DNA from: Legionella rowbothamii
GTDB lineage: Bacteria > Pseudomonadota > Gammaproteobacteria > Legionellales > Legionellaceae
Assembly (NCBI RefSeq): GCF_900639985.1
Contig: NZ_CAAAIM010000011.1
Span: forward strand, 1 to 64,000
DNA: 64,000 nucleotides
Direction of reading: 5' to 3'
A model generated the notes under the pieces. It was given only the letters and a program-made list of their open reading frames with translations. It did no database searches and was not told the DNA's origin. Shown piece after piece: positions 57,917-64,000 of this stretch; the first letter of the stretch is position 1; every line of letters starts with the position of its first letter. A program made the translations under genes and the position numbers.

Positions 57917-58531
57917 TCATTGCAGAATTTCTGCTCTTATCGGATTTAATTGCTCCAGATGAGCTTCATGATGCGTCGTCAAAAGAATACCACAATGAAC
58001 CGCCTTTTCTTCCAACAGCTCTAACAATACGTACTGTGATTTCTTATCCAAACCATTTAAAGGCTCATCTAAAATAACAAAATCAGGTTGTCCTATCAGT
58101 GCAGAACTTAAAATAAATTTCTTTTTCGTACCAAACGACATATCTGCAATTTTAGTGTGCGCATGGTCTTGCAACTCAAATCGCTCAAGAAGCCGATTAA
58201 TTTCCTCTATATCGTTTGTTCTTGCTTTTGCAAGCCAAAATAAAAACTCATGTCCTGTTAAAAAAGGATAAATTGGTAGGTCATCTGGAACATAAAATAA
58301 TCTTTTTGCATTAACCCTATTATCTCGTACCGAATAGTTATTATTCAGTACAATAGAACCCGAATCAGGTAAATCCAAGCCAACAATTAAACGCAACAAG
58401 GTAGATTTACCAGCACCGTTCTCCCCTGTGATATGATACACCCTCTGCTGAAATCTATAAGACAGGTCAGTAAACAATACCTTATTAGAAAAGGATTTAT
58501 TAACTCCCTTCAGCTCGATATTACGCTCCAA
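57917..58531 (-). CDS. ABC transporter ATP-binding protein
   Basis: 204 aa. Walker A GENGAGKST (about 37-45), Q-loop-like FYVPDDLPIY, a shifted signature MSFGTKKKFILSSALIG, and Walker B DFVILDEPLNGLD. This is the short type found in ABC-2/bacitracin- and lantibiotic-like exporters. It overlaps the membrane protein gene by 11 bp. The altered signature (SFGTKK in place of SGGQ) is unusual but common in this exporter group. Confidence 0.88.
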   Translation of the reverse strand: MERNIELKGVNKSFSNKVLFTDLSYRFQQRVYHITGENGAGKSTLLRLIVGLDLPDSGSIVLNNNYSVRDNRVNAKRLFYVPDDLPIYPFLTGHEFLFWLAKARTNDIEEINRLLERFELQDHAHTKIADMSFGTKKKFILSSALIGQPDFVILDEPLNGLDKKSQYVLLELLEEKAVHCGILLTTHHEAHLEQLNPIRAEILQ

Positions 58532-59768
58532 AACACGCTCCTAGAACAATATGTTGAACAATACCACTTCCCATAGTACCAAGCGATGAGGTAAATAAGC
58601 AAAAGCGTAATGATTGAGCATAAAAAATTCGATTGATTATTAGCCCAATAAAACCCATCACCAAAATAACCAAGAGCAATAAAAAATGGTTTTTAAAACT
58701 AAAAATACAGAACAAAAAAACAGGAAACAGTATCACGGTCAACAATGCGAAAATAATAGTTATTTCCTTTAGCCAGTTAATGTGTCGTTGATAGGGAAAG
58801 ACCTGGTGAAATAAGGCATAATCTAATTTTCCTTTTTCAAAAAAAGCAAAGAGTGTGGATAAAATATATGTTTGCAAACCCACTAAAAAAAGAATAATCC
58901 CTTCTCGATTATCCAGCGCGCCTTGAAAAGAAAATAACTGTAAAATTAGTATGGAAACTGTCAAACAAAAAGTTAAGCGTGTTACTAGTGCTCTTTTGCT
59001 TTCTCTTAAAACCGCTAATTGGATAACAAAAATACCCTGACAGATACGACGATTCGATGCGTATATAGGGACTGTTTTAAATAAATAATTTTTTGTGCTT
59101 ACAAGAGGTTCCACAGTCCAAATAATCAATCCACTTAGTAATAGTACAAAGCAACTAACACTATAATTTACAATCCAGCTCCCCTGTTTTGAACTCCAAA
59201 GAACAAGTAACAATGCAGAAAACAATAAAATACCATTCATCATTTTCCGATAAAGACAATTCCATAATAAAGTAATTAGTACCAATATCGTAGCAGCATA
59301 AAGACAATATTGAGATGAAACAAACCATGCTGCCTTAGCGTAATGAACAATGTTAAGAGCCCCACAAAAAACAGCAAACCAGACAATATTTAATGATAAT
59401 AAGAGAATAATGAAATCTATTTTCTTATACGTAGAAGAAGGTATATGTAAAGTATGCAAATATTCTCTGAATGCCCCACCTTTTATAAAACGCGATTGCG
59501 ATATGGTCATTGTCAGTAAAAAGATAACTAAGCAAACTAAATAAATTAGCTTCTCTGTTAGGGGCTTAGAAGTATCCACAAGAGCATAAAACGGAATACC
59601 TATTGCTTGAATATGTGCCACACCAGGTGCCAATAAACAAATGATGAAGGCTAACAATAACTTGTGTCGAGCAAGAAGCTCCGTCGTTTCATTAAAGTAG
59701 TACTGAATACGTAACTTGAGAAAATACTGATTAAAACCGCTCTTATCCAAATGATTTTGTTTAAACAT
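58521..59768 (-). CDS. ABC transporter membrane protein
   Basis: 415 aa with about ten membrane helices, typical of ABC-2-type exporter permeases. No sequence signature names a substrate. It is the first gene of a two-gene unit with the ATPase; without a biosynthetic or resistance gene nearby, export of a toxin, lipid or peptide is a guess. Low identity to well-known families as far as I can judge. Confidence 0.7.
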   Translation of the reverse strand: MFKQNHLDKSGFNQYFLKLRIQYYFNETTELLARHKLLLAFIICLLAPGVAHIQAIGIPFYALVDTSKPLTEKLIYLVCLVIFLLTMTISQSRFIKGGAFREYLHTLHIPSSTYKKIDFIILLLSLNIVWFAVFCGALNIVHYAKAAWFVSSQYCLYAATILVLITLLWNCLYRKMMNGILLFSALLLVLWSSKQGSWIVNYSVSCFVLLLSGLIIWTVEPLVSTKNYLFKTVPIYASNRRICQGIFVIQLAVLRESKRALVTRLTFCLTVSILILQLFSFQGALDNREGIILFLVGLQTYILSTLFAFFEKGKLDYALFHQVFPYQRHINWLKEITIIFALLTVILFPVFLFCIFSFKNHFLLLLVILVMGFIGLIINRIFYAQSLRFCLFTSSLGTMGSGIVQHIVLGACFGA

Positions 59769-59862
59769 AGATAAATGTGCCTAACATACAAAGATCGCGA
59801 TGAAAGGATAGTTATTTTCTGTAGATAAGTACATAAGTGGACAATGATTAAATTATTTTACT

Positions 59863-59895
59863 CCTAATAAAGGCTTAATGTTCGTTTGTTATACT
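59863..59895 (+). promoter_or_regulatory. PmrA-box promoter of the U-box gene
   Basis: CCTAATAAA (59863-59871, imperfect), GG, CTTAATGTT (59874-59882), then 7 bp and TATACT (59890-59895). The second half-site, the 7-bp gap and the -10 match the other three PmrA-type promoters. The leader is about 26 nt. Confidence 0.5.
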
Positions 59896-59927
59896 ATGCC
59901 CCGTATTAGTTAATAAGAGAGTATAAT

Positions 59928-60599
59928 ATGTGGCTTTTTAAATTTTTTAGTTCTAGCTCAGAAAGTGTTGCTGATTCGCTTCCCGGATGCATCGAATCTA
60001 CATCAAACGCAGCACTAATAGGCTCTGCATCCGCCATGGCTGTTGTAGGCTCCCCACTTATTATTGGATTTCTGATTTTAAATGAAGTAAATCCAACATT
60101 AGGAAATGCGATTTTAAACAAGTTGGGCCTCGGCTCTGATATGGTTGATGAGCTAGATATTCTGCCCACAGGCCACTATTATCAAGAAACTGAGGGTGCC
60201 ATCGCTTTTGCCCAACAAGAACAATCAGAACGGCACAAAGCTCAAGCGCTAATAAACAAGATTGCAGAAAAACTAGTTCATGACTATGAAACTGCAGAGA
60301 CATTAAAAGAAATTCCTGAAGAATACCTATGTCCCATCACCTTAAGTATCATGGTCGAGCCCATGCGAGTTATCACCTATGTGGAGAACAAAGAAGTTAT
60401 TCATTATTTTGATAAAGATGCGATCGAGGAATGGTTAGAAAACCACGACACCAACCCTCTGAATAGACAAATGATTGTTTCGATAGAAAAAGATGAGGCA
60501 TTTAAGCAAAAAATTCGTAGTTTTGTCGATGACCCTAAAAATCATAAAGAAACTGAAGAAGAACTGACTCAATCGACAACTGTAGCATCTATGTACTAA
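59928..60599 (+). CDS. U-box domain protein, candidate E3 ubiquitin ligase effector
   Basis: 223 aa. Residues about 129-195 form a U-box: IPEEYLCPITLSIMVEPM, a gap, YFDKDAIEEWL, NPLNR and FKQKIRSFV, the layout that binds ubiquitin E2 enzymes in eukaryotes. Bacteria lack ubiquitin, so a U-box marks an effector acting in a host cell. Before it is a helical region (about 85-125) and a hydrophobic segment (about 27-52, NAALIGSASAMAVVGSPLIIGFLILN) that could anchor the protein in a host membrane. The usual U-box Pro after the first Asp (DPV) reads EPM. The promoter has a PmrA box. Similar in concept to known Legionella U-box effectors such as LubX, but not a clear copy of it. Confidence 0.85.
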   Translation: MWLFKFFSSSSESVADSLPGCIESTSNAALIGSASAMAVVGSPLIIGFLILNEVNPTLGNAILNKLGLGSDMVDELDILPTGHYYQETEGAIAFAQQEQSERHKAQALINKIAEKLVHDYETAETLKEIPEEYLCPITLSIMVEPMRVITYVENKEVIHYFDKDAIEEWLENHDTNPLNRQMIVSIEKDEAFKQKIRSFVDDPKNHKETEEELTQSTTVASMY

Positions 60600-60674
60600 T
60601 TCTGCCGTTACAGCCCGGTTGCTTGCAACCGGGAGACTCATCGTACTCATACCCCAAAAAAGCATATAAACACG

Positions 60675-60947
60675 TTATTGCTCAAATTGCGACATGACAT
60701 TTTTTAGTGGAAAACTTTCGCTCACTACACTAACTGCTTTTTTAAAAACAGAAAATACCTGTTCTTCCCTATTTTTGGTTATGCTGCCATCAATAATAAG
60801 CTTTGTAAGCTCAGCTGCAATTTGCATTTGATTATTACACGCACTAATTGTATCTCTCATTACGTCAACCATCATGTGGTCGCTGTAACCCTCTTCCTCA
60901 AAAAGCGATCTGAAATCCATCTCTTCTTCTTGATTTTTCTTAGCCAT
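60675..60947 (-). CDS. Small hypothetical protein
   Basis: 90 aa from the ATG at 60947, with GGTGAG upstream. No signal peptide. Acidic N-terminus (KKNQEEEMDFRSLFEEEG), then a helical segment (MVDVMRDTISACNNQMQIAAELTKLIIDG) and FKKAVSVVSESFPLKNVM. No family recognised. It converges with the U-box gene. GTTAA-ATGA-TTAAC, a short palindrome about 35 bp upstream, may be part of its promoter. Confidence 0.6.
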   Translation of the reverse strand: MAKKNQEEEMDFRSLFEEEGYSDHMMVDVMRDTISACNNQMQIAAELTKLIIDGSITKNREEQVFSVFKKAVSVVSESFPLKNVMSQFEQ

Positions 60948-61141
60948 GTTTATTCTCACCACGTATCAAAAGATGGAAGTTAATCATTTAACTGTATAAA
61001 AGCAAGAGGAATTTATGAGGGATGCTCGCAATAGAGAAATGGACAAATTAGTGAACGCGTACGAACTTTATGAATGAGAAACAGGTGGTTTAATTTAGGG
61101 GATTTGTTGAGTGTAAACTTTTACAAAAAGCTAAGAAGATT

Positions 61142-61228
61142 TGGTGCCCAGGGCCGGAATCGAACCGGCATGGTGTTACCACCGAGGGATTTTAAGTCCC
61201 TTGCGTCTACCTGTTTCGCCACCTGGGC
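61142..61228 (-). tRNA. tRNA-Leu (anticodon UAA)
   Basis: 87 nt with encoded CCA. Acceptor stem GCCCAGG/CCTGGGC is perfect, anticodon TAA sits in the ACTTAAAAT loop, a long variable arm (class II) is present and the T-loop TTCGATT is intact. Third of three tRNAs behind pgsA. Confidence 0.97.
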
Positions 61229-61241
61229 TTTTCTTCTTATT

Positions 61242-61315
61242 TGGAGGCTGAGGCCGGAATCGAACCGGCGTCCACGGCTTTGCAGGCCGCTGCATAACCA
61301 CTCTGCCACACAGCC
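61242..61315 (-). tRNA. tRNA-Cys (anticodon GCA)
   Basis: 74 nt with CCA. Anticodon GCA, discriminator T, T-arm GCCGG-TTCGATT-CCGGC. The acceptor stem GGCTGTG/CTCAGCC has a T-T mismatch at positions 6-67. Second of three tRNAs. Confidence 0.96.
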
Positions 61316-61390
61316 AACTGATACTTGCAATGCACGCATCATTTGTATCTGTTGCTCTAAAAAAAAAGCGACTGTATCGTCGCTTTATTT

Positions 61391-61466
<76 letters not shown>

Positions 61467-61518
61467 GTCTCTACAGGGCTGCATTCTACAGGGTTTTCAG
61501 ATCCTGTCAACAAAAAAT

Positions 61519-62082
61519 TTAACTTTTTTTCGATAATTCTGGCCAGGCTATACAGAGGTAAATAACCATCGACCAAATAGTTAAAATTGCAGCCACGTAT
61601 AACAAAATAAAGCCAAATATACCCCACCACGAATTGGCCGGATTAAAAGCTAATAACAAAAACAAAGCCGCCATTTGTAAAAATGTTTTCACTTTTCCAA
61701 CATACCCCACTGCAACACTGGTTCGTTTACCAATTTCAGCCATCCACTCTCTTAATGCAGAAATCACAATTTCTCTGCCCACAATGATTATTGCAGGAAT
61801 AGTAATGTAATTAAGATCCTTAACCCCCACTAAAAGCAATAAGCTAGTTGAAACCAAAAGCTTATCGGCCACCGGATCTAAAAATGCCCCTACTGGTGAC
61901 ATCATGTGTAACTTCCGTGCCAAATAGCCATCGAGCCAATCCGTAAAACTAGCTGCAGCAAAAATACCTGCGGATACAGCGCCAGCCCACTTAACAGGTA
62001 AATAGAAAATAATAATTAGTACCGGAATCAATACGATACGAAGTAAGGTTAATAAATTAGGTAAACTGGTCAATGTACTCAA
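61519..62082 (-). CDS. pgsA: CDP-diacylglycerol-glycerol-3-phosphate 3-phosphatidyltransferase
   Basis: 187 aa inner-membrane enzyme that makes phosphatidylglycerol phosphate. The CDP-alcohol phosphotransferase motif is complete, from DWLDGYLARK (about 48-57) to FLDPVADKLL. Several membrane helices. It is followed by the three tRNAs and may be co-transcribed with them. Confidence 0.96.
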   Translation of the reverse strand: MSTLTSLPNLLTLLRIVLIPVLIIIFYLPVKWAGAVSAGIFAAASFTDWLDGYLARKLHMMSPVGAFLDPVADKLLVSTSLLLLVGVKDLNYITIPAIIIVGREIVISALREWMAEIGKRTSVAVGYVGKVKTFLQMAALFLLLAFNPANSWWGIFGFILLYVAAILTIWSMVIYLCIAWPELSKKS

Positions 62083-62344
62083 TGCTTGATACTCCCTTTG
62101 CAGACATAATCCTAATAAACATCAGCAGATGCCCTAAGGATAATATTAACGAAAAAATTTAGTGCTCTCACTGTGTTTCAATAATTTAGAACTTCACTTA
62201 CTAACGCCTGCCTGAGTAGAGCTCAGCGCAATCCGAGCTAGAACTACAATCGGAATTCCTCCCATATTACGCTAGTTAATACGGCTAAGCTTCCTGAAAT
62301 CGTCCTTTAACTTACGGGCACTAACCTCAATCATCGCTTAGATC

Positions 62345-62995
62345 TTATAAACGTAAATAATCAGCAAGCAACTTATAGTTATCAAATACGGCTAAAGCAC
62401 CTGCTGCTTTTAATGCGCTTTCTTGTTGGTGATAAAAATCGACACCGATGACATTAACCTGGATGCTTTTTGCCATCTCTACATCGGTAACGGAATCACC
62501 TATCATTAATGTTGTAGCTATACGCCCACCCATTTCATCAATAATTTCTTCAAGCATCTGCGGGTGCGGCTTTGCGGGTACCTGTCCTGCGGAACGCGTA
62601 ACCTTAATAAACTCATCAAGGCCGGTAGTCTGTAATGCCCGTGTTAATGACTGATGCCCTTTGTTCGTGGCAACAGCCATATTTATATGAGCATCATGTA
62701 GTTGCTGAATAAATTCGCGGACTCCAGGAATTAAAAAGACTTCAAGCGAACGCGTATGCATTGAGCGATGCACCGCATGTATTAACTGCTCATGTTCTTT
62801 GGCAGATAAGTGTGGGTATGCTTTTATTAATGCGCGTTCTAAACCCAGGTCTACATATTTTCTGGCCTCTTCTGGATCAAAAGCTCCAAAACCGAGTAAA
62901 TCTGCTTCTATAGCAACAGTATGAAATACTGCACCTAAAGTATCTGCAATAGTGCCTTCCCAATCAAACACTACCAAATCATAAAGATTGCTCAT
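62345..62995 (-). CDS. HAD-family phosphatase (Gph/YieH-like)
   Basis: 216 aa HAD subfamily IA. Motif I is FDWEGTIADT (about 9-18), motif II TNKG near residue 114, motif III Lys near residue 141 (AKPHPQM) and motif IV GDSVTDVEMAK. The usual second Asp of motif I (DxDxT), the general acid, is Glu here. A cap domain follows motif I. It overlaps the end of rluC by 17 bp, so the two are coupled. Probably a small-phosphate phosphatase; substrate unknown. Confidence 0.85.
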   Translation of the reverse strand: MSNLYDLVVFDWEGTIADTLGAVFHTVAIEADLLGFGAFDPEEARKYVDLGLERALIKAYPHLSAKEHEQLIHAVHRSMHTRSLEVFLIPGVREFIQQLHDAHINMAVATNKGHQSLTRALQTTGLDEFIKVTRSAGQVPAKPHPQMLEEIIDEMGGRIATTLMIGDSVTDVEMAKSIQVNVIGVDFYHQQESALKAAGALAVFDNYKLLADYLRL

Positions 62996-63935
62996 TACTC
63001 ACTACACTCCTCGCACGCAATTGTTTTAGTGTGTTAGAAAAGACTTCATCTGCATCAGCTTGAAAGAAATGCTTAGTCCCATTCAATTCAAATTGGATAG
63101 AACGTGCATGCAAATAAAGACGATGATGTCGATTATCTATGCCTTCTACTTCTCCTGCAATAGATCCATATTTTTCATCACCCACAATTACATGTCCTAA
63201 ATGTGCACTATGTACTCGAATTTGGTGAGTACGCCCTGTTTTAGGGCTTGCCTCAACCCAACATGCCTGTTGGTAATTTTCAAGTAATTTAAATCCTGTT
63301 TCTGAGGCTTTGCCCTCATCGGTTACCGACACCACACGCTCACCTGATTTTAAGGTATTTTTTTCTAGTGCAGCGCGAACAGTTAATTGTTTTTTTCCTT
63401 CCCAGCGATGCGTTAGTAATGCCCAATAGGTCTTTTGTACTTCACGAGCTTCCAGTAAAGCATGCATGGCTCTTAAAGTACTTCTCTTTTTAGCCAGTAA
63501 AAGACAACCTGAGGTTTCTCTATCTAATCGATGGATTAATTCTAAATAAGCCAGATCCGGTCTGGTTTTTCTTAATGCTTCAATAACCCCAAGGCTTAAA
63601 CCACTGCCGCCATGTACAGCAATACCCGAAGGTTTATTAATCACCAAAAAACAAGCGTCCTCAAAAATAACGCATTCTTTAAGGCGTTTTGCCATAGCAT
63701 CACCAACAAATACTTCTTTTGATTCTGAAATACGAATTGGTGGAATACGAACCATATCTCCTGCACGCAAGCGAGAACTAACCTGTGCTCTCTTCTTATT
63801 AACACGAACCTCACCACCACGAATAATTCGATAAATGTGGCTTTTAGGTACGCCCTTTAAAATTCGGATTAAGTAATTATCCAGACGTTGTCCTTCCTCT
63901 TCATTACTTATCTCTCTATAACTTACTTCATTCAT
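62979..63935 (-). CDS. rluC: 23S rRNA pseudouridine synthase RluC
   Basis: 318 aa from the ATG at 63935. Makes pseudouridines 955, 2504 and 2580 in 23S rRNA. N-terminal S4 RNA-binding domain (LDNYLIRILKGVPKSHIYRIIRGGEVRVNKKR, about 19-50), then the RluA-type catalytic domain with HRLDRETSG holding the catalytic Asp, and GRTHQIRVH. It reads away from the right edge, where an rne promoter region would be expected. Confidence 0.96.
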   Translation of the reverse strand: MNEVSYREISNEEEGQRLDNYLIRILKGVPKSHIYRIIRGGEVRVNKKRAQVSSRLRAGDMVRIPPIRISESKEVFVGDAMAKRLKECVIFEDACFLVINKPSGIAVHGGSGLSLGVIEALRKTRPDLAYLELIHRLDRETSGCLLLAKKRSTLRAMHALLEAREVQKTYWALLTHRWEGKKQLTVRAALEKNTLKSGERVVSVTDEGKASETGFKLLENYQQACWVEASPKTGRTHQIRVHSAHLGHVIVGDEKYGSIAGEVEGIDNRHHRLYLHARSIQFELNGTKHFFQADADEVFSNTLKQLRARSVVSNEQSL

Positions 63936-64000
63936 TGTCAATAAACCTGTTTTCTGGGCGTGTTTTTTTTGATATGATCGCCTGTAGCGTGGGAATAATT

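Overview
The window looks like chromosome from a Legionella species (class Gammaproteobacteria). The evidence is AT-rich coding sequence, the groES-groEL (htpAB) pair, a legiolysin-type 4-hydroxyphenylpyruvate dioxygenase, several proteins of unknown family, a eukaryote-like U-box protein, and four promoters that carry the tandem cTTAATatT element known as the Legionella PmrA box. The species cannot be fixed from the sequence alone. Most of the window is conserved core genome, with single accessory genes (candidate Dot/Icm effectors) inserted between core operons. No phage, integrase, intact insertion sequence or CRISPR array was seen.

Layout. 0.2-1.7 kb: a PmrA-box gene for a protein with a CheD-like deamidase signature and TPR-like repeats. 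2-9.6 kb: DNA and translation genes (topA, smg, dprA facing def, fmt, rsmB) and a CPBP-family membrane protein. 9.7-12.7 kb: a candidate effector with PmrA and CpxR-like sites, a DUF1704/QEGLA metallopeptidase-like protein, a short BamC-like lipoprotein and dapA. 12.9-17 kb: a glycine-zipper lipoprotein, 3-hydroxybutyrate dehydrogenase with acetoacetate decarboxylase, and motAB. 17-20 kb: an endonuclease/exonuclease/phosphatase-like protein and groESL with a textbook heat-shock promoter. 20-26 kb: pncB-pncA (NAD salvage), a cytochrome P450 and dsbD. 26-31 kb: a large adenylate-forming enzyme with a PmrA box, an acidic hypothetical protein, rimO and an Ohr-type peroxidase. 31-42 kb: glnE, an amino-acid binding protein, an LRR-like/unknown gene pair, a membrane-anchored protein, rpe and slt. 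42-46 kb: an unknown helical protein, a decayed HAD-like pseudogene, and a glycerophosphodiesterase-UgpB-DUF2165 operon. 46-54 kb: a SIMPL-like protein, the leucine dehydrogenase/methyltransferase/HPPD/FAH/MaiA amino-acid catabolism cluster, and asnS. 54-60 kb: lolD-lolC, half-size EamA, TolB-like and ABC transporter genes. 60-64 kb: the U-box gene, a Gly-Cys-Leu tRNA cluster behind pgsA, a HAD phosphatase and rluC.

The most interesting theme is a small dispersed regulon. Four unrelated accessory genes (CheD-like/TPR, 170-aa, adenylate-forming, U-box) share one promoter design: two PmrA half-sites 2 bp apart, exactly 7 bp, then a -10 hexamer, and a leader estimated at about 25-30 nt. The second theme is a set of short imperfect palindromes placed at the 3' ends of genes (GTAGGTTGGGC-type, CGAATTACCGC-type, GAAGCAATCC-type), some of which probably act as terminators.
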